Shown here piece by piece: positions 1 through 10,109 of a stretch of DNA of 35,621 nt. This stretch comes from Chlorobiota bacterium (GTDB lineage: Bacteria; Bacteroidota; Bacteroidia; Bacteroidales; F082), in the NCBI GenBank assembly GCA_030618545.1, contig JAUXDH010000007.1, positions 1-35,621 on the forward strand, read 5' to 3'. The notes below the pieces were generated by a model. The model saw nothing but the letters and a program-made list of their open reading frames with translations, was not told the DNA's origin and did not search any database. Numbering within the stretch: position 1 is the first letter of the stretch; the number at the start of each line of letters is the position of its first letter. Position numbers and translations under genes: made by a program.

Positions 1-843
1 CGTGAAGAAATCCAGAATTCATTTTCTATTGGGAAGGATGGGGTTTATATTGTTTCCAATTATGCTTTATACAAACTACATTTTAACGAGGAGAACAAAC
101 AGATTGAGCTTGATCCAAAATGGGTTGAAGCATACAAGGAAGGTGACTTGGTTTATAACAACGATAGACAGGTCAAGCCCGGCCAGTTGAATGCCGGAAG
201 CGGAACTACCCCCACCCTGATGGATGATCGCTTTGTGGCCATTTGTGATAACGACTCACTCCAGGTAAACCTTTGTATTTACTCGCAGGAAACCGGACTG
301 CTGGTCTCTAAGCACAAATTATTTACCAATGCCGGCGCCGCGGTAGAAAACTCAGTTGTTGCCTATGACAACAGTTTCATTCTCGCTAATACTTATGGTT
401 ATGAGGACCCGTTTGAAGACAATATAACCCCCGGTGGCATCATGCGCTTTGATTACAATGAGACGAAAGGAATTTTTGAAGTGGTTGAAAACTGGCCGGC
501 AAGTGGCAATTACGACTGCAAAACAGCCACTCCGAAATTATCCACACCGGTAGGGATGATGTATGTGTACAACCGTTCGGATGACGACTACGATGGCCAT
601 TACGACTGGCAAATCACCGGTATTGATTACAAGACAGGATTAAGGGTGTTTTACATCAAACCATATTTCGAAAAAGGTCATTTTGGTGACAACATCAATT
701 TCCTGCTGAAGTGGGGGTCTCTGGGCTCAAAGCATTACGACCGCAAAGTGTTTAATAACATCTGGGGTACTTTTACTTTCGGCCCGGGCAATAGTTTTTA
801 CATCGGCGCTTATCGGGGATTTATAAGAGTATCCTCTGATTAG
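1..843 (+). CDS. 3' part of a secreted/periplasmic hypothetical protein (5' end outside window)
   Basis: Frame 1 is open from base 1 (REEIQNSFSIGKDGVYIVSNYALYKLHF...) into the 148..843 ORF and stops at 841-843. The 62-aa ORF at 2..190 is a different frame and is not used. Family not recognised; possibly beta-propeller-like. Confidence 0.75.
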   Translation, partial: REEIQNSFSIGKDGVYIVSNYALYKLHFNEENKQIELDPKWVEAYKEGDLVYNNDRQVKPGQLNAGSGTTPTLMDDRFVAICDNDSLQVNLCIYSQETGLLVSKHKLFTNAGAAVENSVVAYDNSFILANTYGYEDPFEDNITPGGIMRFDYNETKGIFEVVENWPASGNYDCKTATPKLSTPVGMMYVYNRSDDDYDGHYDWQITGIDYKTGLRVFYIKPYFEKGHFGDNINFLLKWGSLGSKHYDRKVFNNIWGTFTFGPGNSFYIGAYRGFIRVSSD

Positions 844-872
844 GCCGGTTTTTCTTCCTATGATGATTACTT

Positions 873-1100
873 TTACTTTGTTTGTTTATTGTTTAGTTTA
901 TCTATTTCCATTACTTTAAGAACTATCCATAGCAAAGTCCAAAAACCTATAAGAATTAATATTATAGTTCCTGTTCTTATGGTATTGGATAACCAATAGT
1001 AAAATTCAACCTGATCCCAGAAATAAACAATACTTATTACCGCTAATACAATTAGACCGGTTTGGAAAATAATAGTCTCAATTTTAATTTTCTTATTCAT
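873..1100 (-). CDS. small membrane protein, hypothetical (two predicted TM segments)
   Basis: 75-aa ORF, MNKKIKIETIIFQTGLIVLAVISIVYFW...TGTIILILIGFWTLLWIV; hydrophobic segments; no overlap with other genes. Confidence 0.55.
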   Translation of the reverse strand: MNKKIKIETIIFQTGLIVLAVISIVYFWDQVEFYYWLSNTIRTGTIILILIGFWTLLWIVLKVMEIDKLNNKQTK

Positions 1101-1135
1101 CTTTCTACTTAATTTGGTTGTTTCTTTAAAAAGCA

Positions 1136-1159
1136 GAGGAGCCCTGTGAGGGGCTCCTC
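1136..1159 (-). terminator. intrinsic terminator downstream of the T9SS protein gene (possibly bidirectional)
   Basis: Perfect 9-bp stem gaggagccc (1136-1144) / gggctcctc (1151-1159), followed on the minus strand by tgcttttta. Confidence 0.75.
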
Positions 1160-1185
1160 AAGAAAAAGCAAAGTTGAATTGGACA

Positions 1186-4100
1186 TTATTTAACAATGCT
1201 CACACGTGAAGTCATCACCGCACCACCTTCAGAAATTTTTATAATATAGTTCCCATTCTGAAGAAATGACAGATCGACTTTGTATTTACCATAAATGCCC
1301 TCATCATTAATCACCAATGCTCCTACAATGCTATAAATCCTGATGTTCGCTTTATCAAGATTTTCTATCCAGAGTGTATTTTTCGCCGGATTAGGATAGA
1401 TTTTAATTTTCCGTGCCAGTTCTTCATTGATGCCGGTAGTTTGCATTTCAACACCAAGGCTTATGTCTGAACCATTCACAGTCAGGTTACCACTAACTTC
1501 AATATAGTCGGTTGCAATTACAGTATAGGAATATGTGCCGTCAGCCAACCCACTGATCATTGCTTTACCTTCCGCATCAGTAGTTACAGCATCAAAACCC
1601 GAAATGGTTATAGTTGCATTCGCAATTGGATTGCCTCCATCAAGATCTGTTACATTAAATGCCGCTTTGTAAGTTGCGACTTCTGTAATCTCCTCTACAA
1701 CCCAAACATCATCAAGATTCCAATTATTTATTTTATCAGAATCGCCCGAAAAGCGGAATGCAATTTGAATACTACCTGCAGTGAGATATTCTTCTCCAAG
1801 TTCAATTTGAAGAATTTCAGGATCAATATTCTTGGGAATTGTTGACCATAATGTATTCCAGCCATCTCCAGTTGAGGCAAGAATAAAAAGTTCATAATCT
1901 TCCGCAGTTTCCCCCTGGTAATTACTCACATACTGTTTCAAAATGAGTGAGGCATTGCTACGGCCTGTGAGATCCACAACCGGGGTAATAAAATCAGACT
2001 CTCCAATAGTTGCCGGATACCAACTGAACATTAACTCAGGTGCTGTGCCTCCTGCAGCCGCAGTTTCGCTTTGATACCAATTATCAGGAAGGTCACCAGT
2101 TAATTCCCAGCCAACCGGAGGCCAGTTATTAGTATCTGCAAAATCTTCACTGAAGATGATGTTAGCCAGAATCAATTCAACATTAAATTCCAGATTTTCT
2201 AACCTTACCACTTTCGTACTGGAAAGCCCGGGTAAATAGCCTGCTTTTCCATAAGAAAATAAATAGGGACCGGGTTCCACATCAGCGAAAGTTACCTGAC
2301 CTTCGGTATTTGTTAATTCTGAAAGTTCTCCGAAGTGGACAAGTACACCTTCTAATGCCGAACCATTATTGTCCACAGCAGTGACATTAACATCAGCAAA
2401 TTTTTCAATTTCTTTAACCTCCACCTTGTCTGCATTAAACACCTCTTTTGTTGCGGTATGCTGAACATAAACAACTACTTCACATAGTTCAGGTACCCAG
2501 GTAACGTCCAAAGTAAATTCAATAGGAACAATTTGCTGGCCTCCTGATAAGTCCAGTGGATAACCATTAGCCCCGTTGAACATTGCCCGGTCCACATGAT
2601 TCATTTCAAACTGGGTTTGCCAGGCGTAATCAATGTGTGATTCGGTGATAACAGCATACAATACAATTTCACCTTCAGGAAATATACTTACCGGATTAAT
2701 GTTTACATCGGCAGTAAAAGTAGTACCATCGAAGTTTACATCTTCAAGATCAACCTTAATAGGGGTTGGCATGGCCATACGATCTTCTACTATTGGAATA
2801 TAGTTATCAATCATTGATTCTGTGGCAGAACCACCGATAAACTCCTGAACACCGTCAAATTTTACAGTTGGGAATCCGGTTATTTCATAAAAGTCCTCTC
2901 TTGCAGCACTTTCCTCGGTTACATAGGGATCGCCATTATGGAATGCGATAGCGGCTACATCATATCCAAGATGTAACAGATCATCAATACCCATTGCTGC
3001 ACCCGGACAATAACCACACCATGCACCGGTAAAATCTTCGGCAACAACCATATTCCTGAACACACCATCAATTACAGTAAAATTATAAGTAGTTGTATCG
3101 TTTGCTGTATTTTCATCGCCATCCAGCATAGTCACAACAGTAGCTTCCATGTTTCCAACTTCAGTAATCCATGAATCGAAACCTACAGTCATTTCTTCAA
3201 AACCTGCAAGATCATCCATTGCCTGGATAGATTCATAAACATCATCTGAACCATTGTTAATGGTCATCTTGATATCGAAAGTGACAGTATTGCCTGAAAG
3301 GTTTTTCACAGTTACACCGGGGAGTACTTCTTCATCAACATTCATCATTGGTACGAAACCTGTAATTCCATAAGGGGTTACATCGCTTTGGGGAGGCTCC
3401 CTCAATACAATATCATCAATATGCCAGGAATTAATAAAATCACTGTTGCCTTCGAAAGTATAAGCCAGTTGGAAAGTTTCGCTTCCAACATCATCATTCG
3501 AAAAACCAAGTACTACAAATTCAGCATCAATACCTTCCTGCACATCATAAATTGCCCATATTTCATTCCAGGAGGTTCCTCCATCACTTGTGGTCTCAAT
3601 TTTTAGATTATAACCGCCTGCGTAAAGATCTAAATATTGCCTGAACTCAAGCGAAAATTCTGTATAAGCACTTGCATCAACAACAGGCGATACAAAGCGT
3701 GATACGCCATCAAAAATAGGTGAATAGGAGAATGCCAGTTCAGGAATACTGCCGCCGGCAGCATTTGATGATAAAACATTCCAGTTAGCCTCGCCATCAC
3801 CCATTACCTGCCAGTCTCCGGCTCCATTTGTAAAATCCTGAAAGAGCAATGTGCCGGCCAATACTGAAAATGAATAACTGATCTCATCGTTGTCAGGGTT
3901 TTCATCGCCATTAAGCATGCTAGTAACATAGACGGTAAATTGCCCTTCAACTGATGTTGTCCAGGAGTCAAAAGTGGCTGTTGCAGATTCAGTTGAACCA
4001 AGATCGGTTATGGTAGCGGTTGAAGTGTAAACATCGGATGTGCCATCATTGATCCGTATATTAACATCGAAACTAACTGTTTCGCTTCCGTAATTGAAAA

Positions 4101-4821
4101 CATCTGCTGTTGGAGTCAGTTCAATCCCAACATCATTAACAATATCAATGCCTCCAATTGAAGTGGGGGCAACATCTTTTTCAAGGCTTTCCTCTAACAG
4201 GACATCATCGATGCTCCAGCCATCAGTAAAATCACTATTTCCATCATAAGTAAAAGCAATCTGAAAAGTCTCTGAACCAACATCTGCATTATCAATTCCA
4301 ACTAAAACTGCTTCCGGTCCTACATCACCCCCAGCTATATAAAGTGACCAGGCTTCATTCCAGTTGATACCATCGCTTGATGTTTCAACCTTTATGGTGT
4401 AATCAGCAACATAATCATTCAAATAATGTTTGAATGACAAAAGCAGTGCGGTCATTCCAGATGTATTCACTGCTGTAGAAGCTAATTTGGAATTTCCATC
4501 AAATACAGGCGCATATTGAAGTCTGGCTTCAGGAGACTCGCCACCGGCCGCATTTGTTTCAGATACAATCCAATTATCCTGTCCATCCCCAATAATTGCC
4601 CATCCTTCAGGAGGGAAAACCCCACTCGAGAAATCTTCGTCAATCAGACCTGCTCTGTCGCGCAGATTGGAGATTGTTGTAAGATCAGAAGTAATCTTTG
4701 TTACCCCAAAATCCGCCTGGATTCTGTGTTTGGGCAAAGGTTCATGTCTTTGCCCGTACGCACCGGCAAAAAATGACAGGGCAATAAGCCCGATAAATAA
4801 TCGTAAAAAATCTTTTTTCAT
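1186..4821 (-). CDS. large secreted T9SS cargo protein: repeated choice-of-anchor-J/MAM-like domains, Omp28-like thioredoxin-fold module, carboxypeptidase-regulatory-like domains, C-terminal type A sorting domain
   Basis: Signal peptide MKKDFLRLFIGLIALSFFAGAYGQ; repeated 'W.v.gdg..NW...s.aAGG..PE' modules; CxxC in 'VVAEDFTGAWCGYCPGAAMG'; C-terminal 'IKIYPNPAKNTLWIENL...NGNYIIKISEGG'. Confidence 0.88.
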   Translation of the reverse strand: MKKDFLRLFIGLIALSFFAGAYGQRHEPLPKHRIQADFGVTKITSDLTTISNLRDRAGLIDEDFSSGVFPPEGWAIIGDGQDNWIVSETNAAGGESPEARLQYAPVFDGNSKLASTAVNTSGMTALLLSFKHYLNDYVADYTIKVETSSDGINWNEAWSLYIAGGDVGPEAVLVGIDNADVGSETFQIAFTYDGNSDFTDGWSIDDVLLEESLEKDVAPTSIGGIDIVNDVGIELTPTADVFNYGSETVSFDVNIRINDGTSDVYTSTATITDLGSTESATATFDSWTTSVEGQFTVYVTSMLNGDENPDNDEISYSFSVLAGTLLFQDFTNGAGDWQVMGDGEANWNVLSSNAAGGSIPELAFSYSPIFDGVSRFVSPVVDASAYTEFSLEFRQYLDLYAGGYNLKIETTSDGGTSWNEIWAIYDVQEGIDAEFVVLGFSNDDVGSETFQLAYTFEGNSDFINSWHIDDIVLREPPQSDVTPYGITGFVPMMNVDEEVLPGVTVKNLSGNTVTFDIKMTINNGSDDVYESIQAMDDLAGFEEMTVGFDSWITEVGNMEATVVTMLDGDENTANDTTTYNFTVIDGVFRNMVVAEDFTGAWCGYCPGAAMGIDDLLHLGYDVAAIAFHNGDPYVTEESAAREDFYEITGFPTVKFDGVQEFIGGSATESMIDNYIPIVEDRMAMPTPIKVDLEDVNFDGTTFTADVNINPVSIFPEGEIVLYAVITESHIDYAWQTQFEMNHVDRAMFNGANGYPLDLSGGQQIVPIEFTLDVTWVPELCEVVVYVQHTATKEVFNADKVEVKEIEKFADVNVTAVDNNGSALEGVLVHFGELSELTNTEGQVTFADVEPGPYLFSYGKAGYLPGLSSTKVVRLENLEFNVELILANIIFSEDFADTNNWPPVGWELTGDLPDNWYQSETAAAGGTAPELMFSWYPATIGESDFITPVVDLTGRSNASLILKQYVSNYQGETAEDYELFILASTGDGWNTLWSTIPKNIDPEILQIELGEEYLTAGSIQIAFRFSGDSDKINNWNLDDVWVVEEITEVATYKAAFNVTDLDGGNPIANATITISGFDAVTTDAEGKAMISGLADGTYSYTVIATDYIEVSGNLTVNGSDISLGVEMQTTGINEELARKIKIYPNPAKNTLWIENLDKANIRIYSIVGALVINDEGIYGKYKVDLSFLQNGNYIIKISEGGAVMTSRVSIVK

Positions 4822-4999
4822 AATAAATAAATTTTAATTGTTAAATAAATCCACGGGCAAAAGTATTGGGATGTATAATGCTATTAGTAAAAACAGGCGG
4901 TACAGTACCAAGACATGGATAAAAAACTACCGGGACATTACCGGGACAAGATTTGCATGATGCAGATAACTAATGAATTAATAATGATCTTGCTTGATA

Positions 5000-6622
5000 T
5001 TAGTAAGATTGCAGGAAAGAGGAAAGATTTGTCTCGCTTCCGGTTAAATTCAACTTTTTCCTTAACCGCGTGCGTGCCTTTTCAACACTCGGTATTTCGA
5101 GATGGGAAATTTCTGAAATCTCTTTGCTGTTCATATTTAATTTAAGGAATGCACACAAACGTTTTTCATTTTGTGTCACCTCAGGAAAATCGATACTTAG
5201 CTTTTCAAAAAAAGATGGATGCACCTCTGTAAATTCCTTATCAAAAGACTCAAGAATATTCGTTTTCTTGTTCATTTTAAGACTGGCAACAATTTCGTTT
5301 ATATTCTTTTGGTTCTCTTCTTTGAAATCCACTCCCGGTGAAGAGAGTCTGTTAAGTATATCATTAATCATTTCGTTCATGCTGCTTAAATGCATGGTTT
5401 TCGTAATTAACTCACGTGATTTAGCATCAATCTCTTTTTTAAGAAGTTCTTTTTCAATCTCAAGTTTTTCCTTTACAAGCTGATCTTTTTTTGATTTAAG
5501 TCGTTGCAGATAAAAAAGGGCAAATGCAATACTCACCGTAAATACCAGTAAAGTGATAATGGTCCAATATAAAAGGGTCTGGTTTTTATGTTTTAACTCC
5601 GACAATTTAATTTCTCTCTCAAACTTATAAACCATATTTAACCTGTCAATTTCGCTAAGCCGGTTGTTTTGCATCAGCGAATCGCTTTTTGCTTTTATTT
5701 GATTCAGCAATTGATAAGCCGTTTTAATATCCCCTTCTGATTCATAGATTTCTTTTAAATGCAACATGGCTTTGATCTCCATGTCACGATTGCTCATTAA
5801 TTTTGATTTTTCAATCGCCATCAAAGAATAGTGTTTTGATTGTTTCAAATCATTGATTCTGAAATAATAGATCCCCATGTTGTTGTAAATCCATGGCAAC
5901 AAACGATCAAAGTCATATTCCAGAGCTAATTGCAGACTGCGATTCAAGTATGTTATAGCCTGCTCCATTTCGCCTGATGCGTTATAAATGTTCCCGATAT
6001 TCATATAATTGGTGGATAACCAGAGCCGGTTTTTACTTTTTTCATTTATTTCAGCAGCTTTTTCGTAGTAGATAATGGCGATGCTGTCGTTGCCTTTTGA
6101 AGCATAAGCAACTCCAAAATTATTATATAAGGCTGCTATAAGTGAGTCGTTTTCGATTGTTTTAAAAGCCTCTAATGCCTGGTTGTAATAGGCAATCTCT
6201 TCATCGTATAAGCCTAAACTATTTTTCAGGTTACCGATGCTGTTGAAAAGTTTGCCCTGAAGGTATTTGTCATTAATGTTTTTCGCAATAACCATTGATT
6301 CAAGTAAAAACTTTTCAGCAATATCATAATCATAATCAATAAATATCCGGGCCATAAAAAAATTGCCATAAGCTATTCCTTTCTGATTATTACTTTTCTT
6401 TGATAAAACAAGTAGCTGATCCGCATAATCTCTTGTCTTATCCGGATCTTTCCACACATAAAATTCTGCCAGTTTAATGAGGATCTCGATTTTTTCTTCA
6501 ACATTATCTGTCGTTACTAACTTTCGGTCAAGACTATCAGGATTAAATGCTCCATTAGCGTTACCCGCACTGGTAAAACCAAATAAAAAAGCGAACAATA
6601 TAAACCACAATTGATATAACAT
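5000..6622 (-). CDS. membrane-anchored TPR transcriptional regulator (TPR - TM - coiled coil - C-terminal HTH)
   Basis: Signal peptide, repeated TPR-like motifs (LFNSIGNLKNSLGLYDEEIAYYNQALEAF...), TM segment TLLYWTIITLLVFTVSIAFALFYL, LuxR-like C-terminus (LKLNMNSKEISEISHLEIPSVEKARTRLRKKLNL). Confidence 0.8.
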   Translation of the reverse strand: MLYQLWFILFAFLFGFTSAGNANGAFNPDSLDRKLVTTDNVEEKIEILIKLAEFYVWKDPDKTRDYADQLLVLSKKSNNQKGIAYGNFFMARIFIDYDYDIAEKFLLESMVIAKNINDKYLQGKLFNSIGNLKNSLGLYDEEIAYYNQALEAFKTIENDSLIAALYNNFGVAYASKGNDSIAIIYYEKAAEINEKSKNRLWLSTNYMNIGNIYNASGEMEQAITYLNRSLQLALEYDFDRLLPWIYNNMGIYYFRINDLKQSKHYSLMAIEKSKLMSNRDMEIKAMLHLKEIYESEGDIKTAYQLLNQIKAKSDSLMQNNRLSEIDRLNMVYKFEREIKLSELKHKNQTLLYWTIITLLVFTVSIAFALFYLQRLKSKKDQLVKEKLEIEKELLKKEIDAKSRELITKTMHLSSMNEMINDILNRLSSPGVDFKEENQKNINEIVASLKMNKKTNILESFDKEFTEVHPSFFEKLSIDFPEVTQNEKRLCAFLKLNMNSKEISEISHLEIPSVEKARTRLRKKLNLTGSETNLSSFLQSY

Positions 6623-6931
6623 GCCTGATCTGAGATGATTTGCAGATACTCAAAAGTAGACTTTTTTCAAAAACAGATTCATTATACATTCCAAAATGCA
6701 TACTTTCGCTTATGATCAGGAATTGGAAATATTACTAGCTTGCCGGTGCGTACTCAGGATATCAATAAATCAGCGCTCGTTTTACTCTCAGTATACCTTT
6801 TGTATACTCCAAATATTATGTGCAATCAAATAATTTCAATTTCTTTATTTTCTTATTTTTATGGTTTTAGGGCTGGACTCATGTTTTTGTATTTCCCGAA
6901 TTCAATTAATCTCAAATAAAATAGTTTAACA

Positions 6932-8008
6932 ATGGAAACAAACGACAAAGTTTACAGATTTACCATCCGCCTTGTTCTGGCTATGTTAATCGTTTACATC
7001 CTGATTATCGGAAAATCATTTTTGACGCCCCTGGTATGGGCTATTGTTATTGGGCTGGCAAGTATTCAGTTCATCGAAAAGATCAAGCAAAAATCAAAAA
7101 TGCCTGTCGGTCTTATCATCTTATCTTATCTGTTGATGATCGTTACCGTTATTTTCCTGACCTTTTATTTCTTCTATGTTGAGTTAAGCCACATTATTGC
7201 GGACCTGCCGGAAATAAATGACAAAATAACTTCCAGCCTGCATAGTATTTCTGTAAGTCTGCAAGGCTCCGGTATACATGTCCCTGATCATATCGATAAA
7301 CAATTGATCAATGGATGGGTGGAAAATAACTCCGACTCAATTTTCGGATTTATCAGCGGTTTTGGTGAAAGCATCGGGCACCTGGTTTTAGGCGCTTTTT
7401 ATTTGTTCTTTATTCTTTTTTACGGTGACCTGGTTCCGCAATTTTTTGAAAACAAAATAAAAAATGAAAAGAAAAGGGAAGCTTTGAAAGAAAATACCAA
7501 CAAAGCCATCAGTATTATTAAAAGTTATATCGTAGGATTATTGATACTGGCTTTAATAACCGCCGTGTTTGTGTATATCATCTTACTTATATTTGGAGTG
7601 GAATATGCAATATTTTTTGCTGTGTTACTCGGGGTGCTGAGTTTAATTCCCTTTATCGGCAACCCAGTCGGAATTATTATTGTTGGGTTATTTACATTGC
7701 TGACAAAAGACTCACTCACAACTCCGATCCTCGTTGTGGTCTTTATCTGGATCACAAATGTTATCCATGAAAATGTGATCAGACCGTGGCTGATGGGCGA
7801 CAGGCTGCAAATAAACGCCTTCGTAGTTTTCATCTCTGTAATTATCGGAGGATTGTTGTGGGGAGTATCGGGTATGATTTTGTTTATCCCACTGGCAGGT
7901 ATTATTAAAGTGGCCCTGATGTATAGCGAAGAAACCTCGCATTATGCAATTTTACTTGGTGAAAAGCCTAAAAAGGAAAAACGGAAGCGGGTAAGAAAAG
8001 GGGTATAG
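6932..8008 (+). CDS. AI-2E family transporter (PerM/TqsA-like)
   Basis: 358 aa, multiple TM segments; conserved region 'FGVEYAIFFAVLLGVLSLIPFIGNPVGIIIVG' and 'NVIHENVIRPWLMGDRLQINAFVVFISVIIGGLLWGVSGMILFIPLAGIIK'. Confidence 0.9.
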   Translation: METNDKVYRFTIRLVLAMLIVYILIIGKSFLTPLVWAIVIGLASIQFIEKIKQKSKMPVGLIILSYLLMIVTVIFLTFYFFYVELSHIIADLPEINDKITSSLHSISVSLQGSGIHVPDHIDKQLINGWVENNSDSIFGFISGFGESIGHLVLGAFYLFFILFYGDLVPQFFENKIKNEKKREALKENTNKAISIIKSYIVGLLILALITAVFVYIILLIFGVEYAIFFAVLLGVLSLIPFIGNPVGIIIVGLFTLLTKDSLTTPILVVVFIWITNVIHENVIRPWLMGDRLQINAFVVFISVIIGGLLWGVSGMILFIPLAGIIKVALMYSEETSHYAILLGEKPKKEKRKRVRKGV

Positions 8009-8145
8009 AGGTATATGGTTATAAGAGTATATGGGTATAAGGGTATAGGGGTTATATTCCCGTATAACCCTATACCCCTATACCCCCTATTCCTTTATAC
8101 CCCTATTCCCTTTATACCCCCTATTCCCTCTATAACCTATCCCCC
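8000..8145. repeat. low-complexity GGGTATA/TATACCC repeat with large imperfect inverted-repeat structure
   Basis: G-rich half (ggggtatagaggtatatggttataagagtatatgggtataagggtataggggttata) followed by C-rich half (tataaccctatacccctataccccctattcc...). Confidence 0.85.
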
Positions 8146-8223
8146 TTATCCTGGAATTCAACAATAATTTTTGATAAGAAAGTTTCAGTTTTAATTTAGT
8201 ACTGATTAGACACAACCGATAAA

Positions 8224-8868
8224 ATGAATTATCTTAAGAAAATCCTAACCATCCTTCTGATATCAATATTAATGATATCGTGCAGTACCAGCACAAAAGT
8301 TATTGGCACCTGGAAGAAAAGCGAAGAGAAGATTTATGATTATAGTAAGATTGTTATTCTGGGAATAGCCCACGATGCGGCTACCCGGAAAGTGTTTGAG
8401 ATGGCCATTGAAGAACGTATGCTCGCCGATGGATATGCTGCTGAGGGTGCACTGGATTTCCTGCCTCCCAATGCCAATGAAGACAACACTTCTCCTGAAG
8501 TAGTGATGGCGTTCTTTAAATCGGCGAAAGTAGATGCCGTAATGACAATCAGTTTGATGGAAGTTGATGATAGCAGACGTTATGTTCCGGGAACCGTTTA
8601 CTTCTTCCCCTATTACAGTACTTACACATTCTACGATCACTATGTCGAGTACTATGATTATGTTTATGTACCCGGATTCTACACCGGAGAGATGGATGTA
8701 TTTCTGGAAGCTAACCTGTTTGATTTTGAAACAGGCGACCTGATCTGGTCGGCGCAAACCGAGACAATGGATCTTAACAGTATTTCAGAAATTGCAAACA
8801 GTTATGCTGATGTATTGGTTGATGACCTGCTAAACAGCAAAATATTAATTTCATCCACTAATAAATGA
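8224..8868 (+). CDS. putative lipoprotein
   Basis: MNYLKKILTILLISILMISCSTSTKVIGTWK: lipobox LMISC; 214 aa, uninterrupted. Confidence 0.8.
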   Translation: MNYLKKILTILLISILMISCSTSTKVIGTWKKSEEKIYDYSKIVILGIAHDAATRKVFEMAIEERMLADGYAAEGALDFLPPNANEDNTSPEVVMAFFKSAKVDAVMTISLMEVDDSRRYVPGTVYFFPYYSTYTFYDHYVEYYDYVYVPGFYTGEMDVFLEANLFDFETGDLIWSAQTETMDLNSISEIANSYADVLVDDLLNSKILISSTNK

Positions 8869-8895
8869 TATTTTCACCCATTCAATTTTTTGACG

Positions 8896-9972
8896 ATGAA
8901 CCACCATTTAGAAGGAATAAAAAAGAGAATCAGAATCAAGAGACGATCGAGAGATCCGTTCAGGATAGAGTTTGTCGGTGATCAATACTTAGATAATCCG
9001 GATCTTCAGTTGATTACTTATGATAAAAGCCAGTTTCAGGAATTAAAAGATATTAACCTGTCGCATATTCCTGAATTTGATAATCGGAAAAATGTGTATT
9101 GGTTAAATGTGCATGGTATTCACGAAGCGGAATTAATTAAAAATCTTGGTCTGAAGCATGGCATTGACCTTCTCGTACTGGAGGACATTCTTGACACTAC
9201 GGAACGGCCGAAGATGCAGAATTACGACGATTATCTGTTCTTCACAATCAAGTCAATACTACCTTTGGAAGGCAGCGAATTAGAAACAGAGCATATCAGT
9301 TTTATCCTTGGGAAAAACTATCTGTTGTCTTTCCAGGAACGCAAAGGAGATCACTTCGAACACATTCGGAACAGAATTCGCCAGAACCTGGGACTGGTGA
9401 GGGAACAGGGCTCCGACTTTCTTTTGTACATGATGCTTGAGGCGATACTTGATAATTATTTCAGTACAATGGAAAACCTGGAAACTGAAATTTATGAATT
9501 GACCACCATGGATGAATCGGATCCTGATCCGGATATTGTCCGTGAGATTGAGAGATACAAAAAGCTGCTATACTTCATTAAAAAGTCACTGTTTCCTTTA
9601 AAAGAGGCGGTAGGTGGAATTGAAAAAGGAATGTTTGACCTGGTCGCGAAACAACACTTCAAATATTACAACGACCTGAAAGAGCAGGGAATGCAACTGC
9701 TGGAAAATATTGAAACTTTGAACATGCGTTTGGAGAGCGGGCTCAACCTGTTTTATTCGTTGCAGGGTCACAAAATGAACCAGATCATGAAGACCCTGAC
9801 AGTGATTGCAACGATATTTATTCCACTTACTTTCGTAGCAGGTGTTTATGGGATGAATTTCAGAAATATGCCGGAATTGGTCTGGGAATGGGGATACTTT
9901 TCCACCTGGGGAGTCATGATCACGATGGTGATCGGTATGATGTTTTACTTTAAGAAAAAGAAGTGGTTTTAA
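8896..9972 (+). CDS. corA: CorA family magnesium/cobalt transporter
   Basis: C-terminal 'VATIFIPLTFVAGVYGMNFRNMPELVWEWGYFSTWGVMITMVIGMMFYFKKKKWF' with the YGMNF motif. ATG at 8896 preferred over TTG at 8890. Confidence 0.93.
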   Translation: MNHHLEGIKKRIRIKRRSRDPFRIEFVGDQYLDNPDLQLITYDKSQFQELKDINLSHIPEFDNRKNVYWLNVHGIHEAELIKNLGLKHGIDLLVLEDILDTTERPKMQNYDDYLFFTIKSILPLEGSELETEHISFILGKNYLLSFQERKGDHFEHIRNRIRQNLGLVREQGSDFLLYMMLEAILDNYFSTMENLETEIYELTTMDESDPDPDIVREIERYKKLLYFIKKSLFPLKEAVGGIEKGMFDLVAKQHFKYYNDLKEQGMQLLENIETLNMRLESGLNLFYSLQGHKMNQIMKTLTVIATIFIPLTFVAGVYGMNFRNMPELVWEWGYFSTWGVMITMVIGMMFYFKKKKWF

Positions 9973-10109
9973 TGTACCTAAAAAATTCATCATCAGTTTG
10001 CCATATCCAAGGCAAGATCCTGTGCTTCTGATGTAAAAAAAATCCTTTTCTAACGATACTGAATAAATTTGTAATTTTCAAATCCATTTGGTCTGAAACC
10101 ACACTTTTT

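Noticed and set aside
8269-8757. 162-aa antisense ORF within the lipoprotein gene
   Set aside because: Shadow ORF opposite a well-supported lipoprotein CDS; same reasoning applies to the other antisense or overlapping ORFs in the track (e.g. 5070-5483, 7525-7833, 9598-9993, 13187-13453, 34870-35262).
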